From Erythrobacter sp. (GTDB lineage: Bacteria > Pseudomonadota > Alphaproteobacteria > Sphingomonadales > Sphingomonadaceae): 6,794 nucleotides of DNA. A program made the position numbers and the translations under genes. The stretch lies in the NCBI GenBank assembly GCA_030731635.1, contig JANQTR010000102.1:10866-17659 (forward strand), written 5' to 3'. The notes below the pieces were generated by a model. That model saw nothing but the letters and a program-made list of their open reading frames with translations. It had not been told where the DNA came from and searched no databases. Position 1 is the stretch's first letter. Every line of letters starts with the position of its first letter. Shown in pieces: positions 1 to 5,977 of the stretch.

Positions 1-747
1 GCGGGCGATATTGCCTTTGGCGACCGCGCAGGCGTGCTGGCGGCCCTTGATCAAGCGAGCCACATCCTATCCTCTGTCCCGCCTGACCGGGAAAGCGGCG
101 GCGATCCGGTGATTGATGCCTATGGTCATGCGCTGGCGGGCAAGGCGCTGTTCTACCTCTCGTCCACCGGGGTGTACGGCGACCGGCAGGGCGCATGGGT
201 GGATGAAGCGACGCCGACGATTGCGCAAAGCGGCGAGGGGCGGAGAAATGCGCGGGCCGAGGCCGATCTGACTTGGCTGAACATGGGCGCGCGGGCGTTT
301 CGCTTGCCGGGCATCTACGGGCCGGGCCGCAGCGCGCTCGACCGGGTGCGGGAGGGCAAGGCGCGGCGGATTGACTTGCCCGGTCAGGTGTTCAGCCGGG
401 TGCATGTCGATGACATCGCCAGCGGCGTGGTCGCCGCGCTGGTGCAGGATGCAGCCCCCGGAGCCTACAACCTCGGCGATGATTTGCCTGCGAGCGGGAA
501 TGAAGTCACCGAACACGCCTGCCGCTTGCTGGGGTTGGACCCGCCGCCGCTGGAGACGCTGGAGCAAGCCAACCTGTCGGAAATGGCGCGCGGGTTCTAT
601 GCCGAAAACCGGCGTGTCGCCAATGGCAAGGCCAAGCGGGTGCTGGGCTGGCAGCCGAAATATCCCACCTATGTCGAAGGGCTGGATTCCTTGTTTGCGC
701 CTCAGGCGCCGGCGGGCGCATCCGCGCCCTCCACTGCCGCGCCATAA
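1..747 (+). CDS. SDR-family NAD(P)-dependent oxidoreductase, YeeZ-like (5' partial)
   Basis: The reading frame is open from base 1 to the TAA at 745-747, giving 248 residues. The true start lies outside the window; the GTG at 34 is only an internal codon. Visible landmarks of an extended/atypical SDR, counted from window codon 1, are: an ILSSVPP strand (about 22-28), LSSTGVYGD (53-61), RLPGIYGPGR (101-110), VHVDD (134-138) and YNLGDD (156-161). The N-terminal Rossmann glycine motif is missing, and relative to E. coli YeeZ (about 270-280 aa) some 30-45 residues lie upstream. The tyrosine of GVYG is not followed by lysine at +4 (it is Gln), so the classical YxxxK pair is absent, as in several atypical SDRs. 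The Ala/Pro-rich tail after about residue 232 looks disordered. Substrate is unknown; members are annotated as nucleoside-sugar epimerase-like. It converges on the permease gene. Confidence 0.85.
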   Translation, partial: AGDIAFGDRAGVLAALDQASHILSSVPPDRESGGDPVIDAYGHALAGKALFYLSSTGVYGDRQGAWVDEATPTIAQSGEGRRNARAEADLTWLNMGARAFRLPGIYGPGRSALDRVREGKARRIDLPGQVFSRVHVDDIASGVVAALVQDAAPGAYNLGDDLPASGNEVTEHACRLLGLDPPPLETLEQANLSEMARGFYAENRRVANGKAKRVLGWQPKYPTYVEGLDSLFAPQAPAGASAPSTAAP

Positions 748-750
748 GGC

Positions 751-785
751 GCGACGGGCTGTCGCCCTTGCGGCCTTTTAGGCCG
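751..785. terminator. Two small hairpins between convergent genes, possible weak bidirectional terminator
   Basis: The 55-base gap between the epimerase stop (747) and the permease stop (803) holds two short perfect inverted repeats. One is GCGAC-N5-GTCGC at 751-765; an alternative fold is GGGC-N4-GCCC at 756-767. The other is CGGCC-TTTTA-GGCCG at 771-785. Neither is followed by a T tract on either strand, so they are not canonical intrinsic terminators. The position between converging genes makes a termination role plausible but unproven. Confidence 0.3.
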
Positions 786-802
786 ATCAGCGCCCCCGCT
801 AA

Positions 803-1729
803 TTACCGTTTCTGTTTTGACCGCAAGGCCAGCCCCATCCCCAACAGCGCCAGCGCGGCCCCGATGGCGGTGAGCATATTCCAGCGATAGCCTTCGAACA
901 CCGTCGACAGCAGCATCGCCACGCACACCGTGACAATGCTGTTATACGCCGTCCGCCCCGCGCCGATCTGGCGCACCAGGTTGTAGTGCAGCGGAAAGGT
1001 CACCACCGAACCGATGACCGCAAGGTAAGCCGTGCCCGCCCAGAATTGCCACGCGGTGGGGACGGGAGGCGGGCCGACGGTGATCAGCGCATAGGCAAGA
1101 TCAAACAGCGTGCCATACAGCATCGCCCACGCCAGAAAGCTGACCATCGGCACCCCGCGCCCGGTCGGGTTAGCCTGCACCACATTGGCGATCGAAGCTG
1201 CCAGCATCCCGCCAATCGCCAGCACGATGCCAAGGCCCACATTGCCGTCCAACGGCGCCGCGCGCCATTCATGCAGCAGCAGCATCGCCACCCCGGCAAT
1301 CGCCACCATGCTGCCGCCGATAAATCCGGGCTGCACCTTTTCACCGATGAAAACCTTGGCGAATACCGCATTGGGCACCATCAGCAGCGCAAACATCACC
1401 GCGACAATGCCGGACGTGATGTGGCCTTCCGCATGGTAGACGAACAGGAAGTTGCCGCTGAACTGCGCAATCCCGACGCCCAGCGCCAGCAGATGCTCAG
1501 GCCGGTTCAACCGCAGCCGATGGCCCATCACAACGGCGAGCGCAAACAGCGCCGGGGTTGCCAGCATGAAGCGGAAAAAAACCCCCCACGCGGCGGGCAC
1601 GCCAGCGATTTGCCCGGTGATCACGAACCAGGTTGAACCCCAGATCGTGCCGGTCAACAGGAACGGGATCAGCACCCGGAGGCTTAACATCGAAGGGCCG
1701 GACGTGCTCGGCGCTGGCGCAGCGGTCAT
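803..1729 (-). CDS. EamA-family (DMT superfamily) inner-membrane transporter
   Basis: This 308-residue protein is almost entirely hydrophobic, with about ten membrane segments arranged as two EamA repeats (about 17-152 and 164-303). That is the normal size and architecture of DMT permeases. The first helix carries TGTIWGSTWFVITGQ (26-40), followed by FFRFMLATPALF (51-62), a typical EamA signature; the C-terminus is basic (RSKQKR), consistent with a cytoplasmic end. The chosen ATG at 1729 overlaps the stop of the upstream threonine aldolase as ATGA and has no clear Shine-Dalgarno of its own, so translation probably depends on coupling. An in-frame ATG at 1690 (Met14) would remove a polar 13-residue leader and is an alternative. 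Substrates of this family are diverse (amino acids, nucleotide sugars, drugs). The coupling to an amino-acid enzyme suggests amino acid or metabolite export, as RhtA does for threonine/homoserine, but this is inference. Confidence 0.9.
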   Translation of the reverse strand: MTAAPAPSTSGPSMLSLRVLIPFLLTGTIWGSTWFVITGQIAGVPAAWGVFFRFMLATPALFALAVVMGHRLRLNRPEHLLALGVGIAQFSGNFLFVYHAEGHITSGIVAVMFALLMVPNAVFAKVFIGEKVQPGFIGGSMVAIAGVAMLLLHEWRAAPLDGNVGLGIVLAIGGMLAASIANVVQANPTGRGVPMVSFLAWAMLYGTLFDLAYALITVGPPPVPTAWQFWAGTAYLAVIGSVVTFPLHYNLVRQIGAGRTAYNSIVTVCVAMLLSTVFEGYRWNMLTAIGAALALLGMGLALRSKQKR

Positions 1730-2745
1730 AGCGCGGCAATCGCCTTGCCCAGTGCGACCGCGTCTTCACTGCGGGTGTTCCACGCGGTGACGAAGCGGGC
1801 TGACGTCGCGCCCCAATCATAGAAGGCGAAATCCTGCGCCCTGAGCACCGCACGCTCGGCCTCGGTCAGGTGCACGAACAGCTCGTTCGCCTCGACCGGG
1901 TGGAGCAGCCGCTCGCCGCAGCCTGCCGCCACTTCGCGCGCCGCCGCATTGGCATGGGCCGCATTGGCGAGCCACAGCCCGTCATCCAGCATCGCGAGGA
2001 TCTGCGCGGCAAGATAGCGGCCCTTGCATTGCAGGTGCCCGGCGCGCTTGCGGCGATAGCGCACTTGGGCAGCCGCCTCGGGATCGAACAGCACCACGGC
2101 TTCGGCCCCCATTCCGCCGTTCTTGATAAACCCGAAGGCGAGGCTATCGACCGGGCCGCTCGCGCTGCGCGCTGCGTCTTCGGGCGAACCACCCAGATGC
2201 GCCGCCGCATTGGCAAACCGCGCCCCGTCCATATGCAGGCCCAGCCGCCGTTCCTTGGCAAAGGCACCCAGCGCCGCCAGTTCATCCGGCGTATAGGCGC
2301 GGCCATATTCGCTCGCCTGCGTGATCGCGATGGCGTGCGGCTGCACCTGATGCACATCATTACGGATCGGATCGATGAATACGGCGATATCGGCGGGGGT
2401 CAGTTTGGCGCCCTCGCCGTCTGCCAGCATCAATTTCGCGCCATGGAGGTAGAAACCGGGCGCGCCGCCTTCATCCACCTCGATATGTGCTTCGCGGTGG
2501 CACACCACCCCGCCGTGGGGCGCGCACATGGTGGCAAGCGCAAGGCAATTCGCCGCCGTGCCCGTCGCCACCCACAGCGCGGCACATTCGCGCCCGAACA
2601 ATGCGGTAAAGCGCGCATCAAGCTCCCCCGACAGCGCGTCGCCATCGTAAGGGTTATCGGGATGGTCCGCGCTGCGCATCGCCTCCCACAGCCGGGGATG
2701 GACGGCGGCGGCATTGTCGGACAGGAAGGGTTTGGCGAGGGTCAT
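1726..2745 (-). CDS. ltaE: Low-specificity L-threonine aldolase (PLP-dependent, fold type I)
   Basis: The predicted enzyme cleaves L-threonine or allo-threonine to glycine and acetaldehyde in the cytoplasm using pyridoxal phosphate. From the ATG at 2745 it is 339 residues, the usual family length. The N-terminus FLSDNAAAVHP (7-17) matches the family opening; YDGD (33-36), ATGTAAN (60-66, phosphate-binding loop), the PLP-stacking histidine in REAHIEVDE (84-92, likely H87), HMDGAR (171-176, with the PLP-pyridine Asp173) and FIKNGGM (206-212, K208 the probable Schiff-base lysine) follow in order. The IKNG context resembles the Pseudomonas-type TKNG subgroup more than the E. coli SKG type. A TTG start at 2781 would add 12 unconserved residues; the ATG is preferred because AGAGGCG lies 6-12 bases upstream. 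It is divergent from the small acetyltransferase-like gene and is followed by the permease with a 4-base overlap. The symbol reflects family assignment, not proven orthology. Confidence 0.9.
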   Translation of the reverse strand: MTLAKPFLSDNAAAVHPRLWEAMRSADHPDNPYDGDALSGELDARFTALFGRECAALWVATGTAANCLALATMCAPHGGVVCHREAHIEVDEGGAPGFYLHGAKLMLADGEGAKLTPADIAVFIDPIRNDVHQVQPHAIAITQASEYGRAYTPDELAALGAFAKERRLGLHMDGARFANAAAHLGGSPEDAARSASGPVDSLAFGFIKNGGMGAEAVVLFDPEAAAQVRYRRKRAGHLQCKGRYLAAQILAMLDDGLWLANAAHANAAAREVAAGCGERLLHPVEANELFVHLTEAERAVLRAQDFAFYDWGATSARFVTAWNTRSEDAVALGKAIAAL

Positions 2746-2751
2746 GGCCAA

Positions 2752-2758
2752 CGCCTCT
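2752..2758 (-). promoter_or_regulatory. Ribosome binding site of the threonine aldolase
   Basis: On the minus strand AGAGGCG, with GAGG as core, ends about 7 bases before the ATG at 2745. It decides in favour of this start over the TTG at 2781. Confidence 0.55.
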
Positions 2759-2762
2759 AACC

Positions 2763-2774
2763 GCCCGCGCGGGC
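2763..2774. repeat. Perfect 12-base palindrome in the divergent intergenic region
   Basis: GCCCGCGCGGGC is its own reverse complement. It sits in the 52-base gap between the divergent aldolase (start 2745) and acetyltransferase-like gene (start 2798), 17 bases from the first and 23 from the second. It could be an operator shared by both genes. G+C-rich palindromes also arise by chance in such DNA, and no clear -10/-35 elements could be placed here. Confidence 0.35.
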
Positions 2775-2783
2775 ATGACAAGT

Positions 2784-2788
2784 GGGAG
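2784..2788 (+). promoter_or_regulatory. Ribosome binding site of the small GNAT gene
   Basis: GGGAG lies 9 bases before the ATG at 2798. It supports this start over an in-frame TTG at 2714, which would run through the aldolase coding sequence on the other strand. Confidence 0.6.
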
Positions 2789-2797
2789 CAGACCAGT

Positions 2798-3115
2798 ATG
2801 GACGATCAAAGCCCAAAGCTGACAATCACGCACCATGTGGCGGGCCAGGGCGGCCGCTATGTCGCGGTGGTCGAAGCGGCCTCGGCGGAAGGCTATCTCG
2901 AATGGGAAACGGGCGGCTTGCAGGGTGAGCGCGAAGTGCGGATCGCGGCGCACACCATCGTGCCCCGCGCGATTGGCGGTCGCGGCGTGGCAGCGGCCCT
3001 GGTTGATCGCCTGATCGCGGATGCGGCGCGGCTGGGATTCCTGATCCGTCCGGATTGTTCCTACGTCGCCAAGAAATTCGCTGACAACCCGGACTGGGCG
3101 CCGTTCAAGGCCTAG
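2798..3115 (+). CDS. Small GNAT-family N-acetyltransferase-like protein (YjdJ/NATD1 type)
   Basis: The 105-residue protein matches the short COG2388-type GNAT fold, which consists of little more than the acetyl-CoA-binding core. The opening strands (about 7-50, including RYVAVVE and EGYLEWE) lead to HTIVPRAIGGRGVAAALV (52-69), where R57-A-I-G-G-R-G-V-A is the acetyl-CoA pyrophosphate loop (the R/QxxGxG/A motif). This is followed by a helix and by FLIRPDCSYVAKKF (81-94), the conserved C-terminal strand with a family cysteine (C87). The ending NPDWAPFKA is also typical. The natural substrate of this small family is not established; it is probably cytoplasmic. The gene is divergent from the aldolase and converges on ydbT, with which it shares overlapping stop codons. 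Confidence 0.85.
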   Translation: MDDQSPKLTITHHVAGQGGRYVAVVEAASAEGYLEWETGGLQGEREVRIAAHTIVPRAIGGRGVAAALVDRLIADAARLGFLIRPDCSYVAKKFADNPDWAPFKA

Positions 3116-4644
3116 GCAGCAACCCCATCAGGCACGGAATCGCGCGCCTGATCCAACTGCGAATAATCGGTTGCGGCGATGGTTTCGATCACGCCTGCAC
3201 GCAAATCACGGGCCGCAGCCAAGGGCACACCATGCATCGCAAACGTCCCGCCTGCCAGCCCAAGATGCACCGTCGCATAGCCGCGCCGGCGCGCAATCGG
3301 CCCCTGCGCAATCTCGACCGAATGCAGTTTGAGCCGGGTGGCGATCTGGCTGGTGGGTGATAGCAGCCCGTGGCTTTCGAAGATTTGCGTCGCATCGATC
3401 GCGTGGCGGCGGAATTCCCAGGCATAAAGGTTCGCGCCCACCGCCAGCACCGCCAGCCCAAGCGGGATGAGAGCAAAACCAAACGGCGCAAAGATCGCCG
3501 TAGGGATCACCGCCAGCACGAACGGCAGCGAATCGGCAATCGCCTTGTCGGTGCGGTGCAGCTTGCTGGCGCGGTGCCAGCGGGTCTGGGTGTCGGGCAG
3601 CCGGAACCCTGCCGCAGCGACAATCGGCGCGATTTCATCCATCGTGGCAAACGGGGCGACCACGTGGCTTTCGTTCTTGTCGTCCTGCGCCAGGCTAACG
3701 AAATTGAGCGCGTGCCAGCCAAACCGATAGCGCATCAGGCCGGTGCCGATCACCAGCGCCTGTACCCGGTGTACGGGCATCACCACATCGGTGCGTGTGA
3801 ACAGTCCGCGTTGCCGCCGAAACCCGCGCGGGCTGCGGGTCAGGGTAAAGCCCCAATCGCGCAAGAACGTGCGGATGATTCCGCTGGCCATGCCAACAAC
3901 AATCAGGCCGAACAGCCCGGCAATCGCACCGGCAACCTGGGCATAGGCACCAAGGCTGGCGACAAAGCTGCCCTGTTCTTCCAGCCAGCTGCGCCACAGA
4001 TCGACATTCCAGATGTCGATTTTGGTGACGTTATCGACATATTGCAGCAGGCCGCCCAGCACCGCGAACACAGCGAGCGAAAATTCGAACAGGCCGAAAT
4101 TGATGAGCCGCCGCGGCCCCATCGCGAACAACACCTCGCCCTCGGCAGCCTCGCGGCGTTCGGGCGCAGCGGGATCGGCGGGGGCCACCGCTGCCTGGTC
4201 CTCGTCACGCCGCTCGCGCACCAATTGGCGCAGGCGTTCGCCTTCGGCCGTGCTGAGGTATTGCAGCGCCAGATCCTCGCCCGCGCCCGCGCCCGTTTCA
4301 AACTTGACCGACACCAGCCCAAACAGGCGCGGCAGCAGTTTGGCTTCAAGGCTGACGTCCTGAATCCGTTCATAGGGCACCGAGCGGGCCGAACGGCTCA
4401 GAATGCCGCTTTCCAGCCGGATATCCGCCTCACCAATGGTGTAGGTCAGCCGCCGCCAGCCGATGTAGCTTACTGCCGTGCCGATTACCGCCGCCGCGAT
4501 CCCGACACCGATTGCGACCAGCAGGCGGCTCGACCCGCCGATGCCGGAAAAGGCAATCGCCAGCGCCGGGAAAATCGCACTGCGGACACTGCCGATCGCG
4601 CCAAGTACGACGCTGACCGGGGCAGTGCGTTGCGGCCCGCTCAT
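3112..4644 (-). CDS. ydbT: YdbT-like membrane protein with three bacterial PH (bPH_2/DUF304) domains
   Basis: From the ATG at 4644 the protein has 510 residues, close to Bacillus YdbT. Layout: a hydrophobic hairpin (about 20-60), a first PH-like domain (66-145, with YTIGEADIRLESGILSR and VPYERIQDVSL), a charged Ala/Pro-rich linker (145-172), two membrane segments (about 180-203 and 236-258), a second PH-like domain (264-345, RQRGLFTRTDVVMPVHRVQAL), a membrane pair (about 372-405) and a third PH-like domain (413-490, ESHGLLSPTSQIATRLKLHSVEIAQGPIARRRG). The repeated pattern 'G-L-hydrophobic-R ... P..R.Q' marks each bPH_2 unit. The frame is open upstream to 4746, but those residues overlap ydbS and lack a good start. 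In B. subtilis, ydbST is in the SigW regulon and contributes to resistance to peptide antibiotics (from memory); the biochemical role is unknown, and a like role here is inference. Confidence 0.88.
   Translation of the reverse strand: MSGPQRTAPVSVVLGAIGSVRSAIFPALAIAFSGIGGSSRLLVAIGVGIAAAVIGTAVSYIGWRRLTYTIGEADIRLESGILSRSARSVPYERIQDVSLEAKLLPRLFGLVSVKFETGAGAGEDLALQYLSTAEGERLRQLVRERRDEDQAAVAPADPAAPERREAAEGEVLFAMGPRRLINFGLFEFSLAVFAVLGGLLQYVDNVTKIDIWNVDLWRSWLEEQGSFVASLGAYAQVAGAIAGLFGLIVVGMASGIIRTFLRDWGFTLTRSPRGFRRQRGLFTRTDVVMPVHRVQALVIGTGLMRYRFGWHALNFVSLAQDDKNESHVVAPFATMDEIAPIVAAAGFRLPDTQTRWHRASKLHRTDKAIADSLPFVLAVIPTAIFAPFGFALIPLGLAVLAVGANLYAWEFRRHAIDATQIFESHGLLSPTSQIATRLKLHSVEIAQGPIARRRGYATVHLGLAGGTFAMHGVPLAAARDLRAGVIETIAATDYSQLDQARDSVPDGVAA
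4278..4295. repeat. Three tandem copies of CGCCCG within ydbT
   Basis: Three perfect hexanucleotide copies lie inside ydbT and encode a Gly-Ala run (about residues 117-123, T-GAGAG-E) in a predicted loop of the first PH-like domain. Loss or gain of one unit would keep the frame and change the loop by two residues. Confidence 0.6.
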
Positions 4645-4651
4645 CGATGAA

Positions 4652-4656
4652 CCCTC
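4652..4656 (-). promoter_or_regulatory. Ribosome binding site of ydbT, overlapping the ydbS stop
   Basis: On the minus strand GAGGG begins inside the TGA stop codon of ydbS (4657-4655) and ends 7 bases before the ATG at 4644. It fixes the ydbT start and implies that translation of the two genes is linked. Confidence 0.65.
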
Positions 4657-5173
4657 ACAGGCTTTCCCGGCGGATATGCGCGCGGATGTCTTCGCGCATC
4701 TCGCGCGCCAACGGCTCGCCAAGACCCGGCAGGGTGACCGAGGCATTGTGATTGCCAGCGGTATGCAGCGTCAGCGTGGCGATGCCGAAGAACCGCTCAA
4801 TCGGCCCTTGCTCCACATCAATGTGCTGCACCCGGCTGAACGGCACCACCGTGTCCGACCGGAACAGCAAACCGCGCACCACCCGCAAGCGATCGGCGCT
4901 GATCTGGTATCCGCGCGCATTGTAGCGGCGGCTGGGAATGCGGATGATCAACACCAGCGCAACCAGCATCACCGCCCCGATGATGACGCCGGTCGGCACC
5001 AGCCCCTCGTCCCGCAGGGCCGCCTCAAGCACCAGCGCCCCGGCAAGGAAGGGGATCGCCATCAGCGTGGTCTGCACCCGCAGCGAATGGGCATAGTTGG
5101 GGTGCAGCCGGGTGAGCGCGCCATCATCAAGATCGCGGCGTTCGGCAGGGGTATTATCGGGGGTGAGGTCCAT
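4655..5173 (-). CDS. ydbS: YdbS-like membrane protein with one bacterial PH (bPH_2/DUF304) domain
   Basis: The 172-residue protein has a short polar N-terminus (1-30, ending LHPNYAHSLR), two membrane segments (about 34-52 and 59-78), then a single PH-like domain. This starts at SRRYNARGYQISADRLRVVRG and continues through the family hallmark VVPFSRVQHIDVEQGPIERFFGIATL (109-133) to the helix at the C-terminus. This is the COG3402/YdbS architecture (Bacillus YdbS is about 160 aa). It is the first gene of a pair: only 10 bases separate its stop from the ydbT ATG, and the ydbT ribosome binding site overlaps its stop, so the two products probably form one inner-membrane complex with the PH domains in the cytoplasm. 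Start at the ATG at 5173; the upstream AAAG is only a weak ribosome binding site. The biochemical function of the family is unknown. Confidence 0.88.
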   Translation of the reverse strand: MDLTPDNTPAERRDLDDGALTRLHPNYAHSLRVQTTLMAIPFLAGALVLEAALRDEGLVPTGVIIGAVMLVALVLIIRIPSRRYNARGYQISADRLRVVRGLLFRSDTVVPFSRVQHIDVEQGPIERFFGIATLTLHTAGNHNASVTLPGLGEPLAREMREDIRAHIRRESL

Positions 5174-5204
5174 GGTGCTTTACTGGCGCAATACAGCGTA
5201 GCCG

Positions 5205-5220
5205 TGCAAGCGATTTTGCA
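5205..5220. promoter_or_regulatory. Inverted repeat TGCAA-N6-TTGCA, possible operator
   Basis: A perfect 5+5-base inverted repeat with a 6-base spacer lies in the 156-base gap between the divergent ydbS and GST genes, 31 bases upstream of the ydbS ATG. The local sequence is richer in A+T than its surroundings. The spacing is compatible with a dimeric helix-turn-helix regulator, but no regulator gene is in view and the repeat is short. Confidence 0.25.
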
Positions 5221-5250
5221 TGAGGCGCGCAGCCGCGCGGGTGAGCGCCT

Positions 5251-5296
5251 CCCCTAGCGCATTTATGAGGGCGACGGGCTGGCGCTGCGCCCCTAG
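5251..5296 (+). other. GST upstream region with two CCCCTAG copies and a GGGCG/CGCCC inverted repeat
   Basis: CCCCTAG occurs at 5251-5257 and 5290-5296, 39 bases apart, and GGGCG (5269-5273) can pair with CGCCC (5288-5292). The second CCCCTAG copy lies 33 bases before the GST start codon, where a promoter would be expected, but no convincing -35/-10 pair is visible. Confidence 0.25.
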
Positions 5297-5316
5297 AACC
5301 GCAGCAAATCAATTTT

Positions 5317-5323
5317 GGGAGAG
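5317..5323 (+). promoter_or_regulatory. Strong ribosome binding site of the GST gene
   Basis: GGGAGAG ends 6 bases before the ATG at 5330. It supports that start over an in-frame TTG at 5315, which would overlap the site. Confidence 0.75.
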
Positions 5324-5329
5324 CGACAC

Positions 5330-5977
5330 ATGACCATTCTGCATTCCAGCCTTGGCCCCAACCCCCGCCTGGTGCGGATGTTCGCGATTGAAAAGGGGCT
5401 TGAAGAAGGCCGCGATTTCACCCGCGTCCATTATGATATCATCACCGGCGCCAACCGGCAGGATGCAGGCTACGTCGCCAAGAACCCGCTTGGCACCACG
5501 CCGACGCTGGAACTCGATGATGGCACCTGCCTGACCGAAAGCTGGCCGATCTGCGAATTCATCGAGGAGCAGCACCCCGCCCCCAACCTGTTCGGCGAAA
5601 CCGCGCTGGAGCGCGCCGAGGTGCGCAAATGGGTCCGGTTGTTCGATCAGGAAGTCGTCGTGCCGATGACCATGGGGTTCCGCGCCACCACCGGCCGCCC
5701 GATGTTCGAACCGCGCATGAGCGTCGTCTCACCCGAAGCAGGGGCAGAGCTGTCCGCGATGGCGGACGAGAAATGGCGGATGTTCGATGCGTTTCTGGGA
5801 GACAGCAACCACATCGCGCTGGGGCGCTTCACCTTTGCCGATCTGATCATGTTCGCCTTTGCCAATTTCGGCTTCACCGTGGGCTGGAAACTGCCTGAAG
5901 GGACGGACAATCTCGCGCGGTTCGTTGAAACGCACAATCAGCGAGCCTGCGCGGCGATCTGGCAACAGGCTGAGTAA
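5330..5977 (+). CDS. Glutathione S-transferase family protein
   Basis: The 215-residue protein has the two-domain cytosolic GST layout. The N-terminal thioredoxin-like half (about 1-83) starts ILHSSLGPNPRLVRMF and contains NPLGTTPTLELDDG (52-65), with the cis-proline P58, and TES (69-71), the glutathione gamma-glutamyl contact. S6, S7 or N11 would sit near the catalytic position, as in Ser/Cys-type bacterial GSTs; I cannot tell which is used. The all-helical C-terminal half (about 92-215) contains FTFADLIMF (167-175) with the N-capping T168-x-x-D171 motif essential to GST folding. It would conjugate or transfer glutathione to electrophiles, or isomerise or reduce a substrate; the substrate is unknown. 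The stop codon overlaps the ATG of the next gene (TAATG), so the two are very likely co-transcribed and translationally coupled. Confidence 0.9.
   Translation: MTILHSSLGPNPRLVRMFAIEKGLEEGRDFTRVHYDIITGANRQDAGYVAKNPLGTTPTLELDDGTCLTESWPICEFIEEQHPAPNLFGETALERAEVRKWVRLFDQEVVVPMTMGFRATTGRPMFEPRMSVVSPEAGAELSAMADEKWRMFDAFLGDSNHIALGRFTFADLIMFAFANFGFTVGWKLPEGTDNLARFVETHNQRACAAIWQQAE

Noticed and set aside
751..760. Shared GCGACGGGCT at 751-760 and 5271-5280
   Set aside because: A 10-11-base G+C-rich match is expected by chance in a window of this size, and the flanks differ.
986..1636. 216-codon plus-strand open frame opposite the permease
   Set aside because: The product is extremely rich in His, Arg and Gln, the mirror of hydrophobic codons on the opposite strand.
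1870..2760. 296-codon plus-strand open frame opposite the threonine aldolase
   Set aside because: It lies over a gene with clear catalytic motifs on the other strand and encodes a low-complexity Arg/His/Gln-rich product; a compositional shadow.
2714..2797. N-terminal extension of the small GNAT gene from a TTG
   Set aside because: The extra residues match nothing in the family and overlap the aldolase; the ATG at 2798 has a good ribosome binding site.
3370..4650. 426-codon plus-strand open frame opposite ydbT
   Set aside because: It is exactly antisense to a well-supported membrane protein; its product is rich in Arg, Gln, His and Ala without any domain. This is typical of shadow frames in G+C-rich DNA.
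4645..4746. 34-residue N-terminal extension of YdbT
   Set aside because: It is Arg/Ser/Cys-rich, overlaps ydbS and lacks a ribosome binding site, while the ATG at 4644 has one at good spacing.
5174..5240. Sigma-70 style promoter for ydbS using TTGCAC near 5203-5208
   Set aside because: No acceptable -10 element falls 16-18 bases downstream, so I do not call a promoter.
4478..5257. 259-codon plus-strand open frame spanning the ydbS-ydbT junction
   Set aside because: It is antisense to both genes, whose starts, ribosome binding site and domains are well supported.
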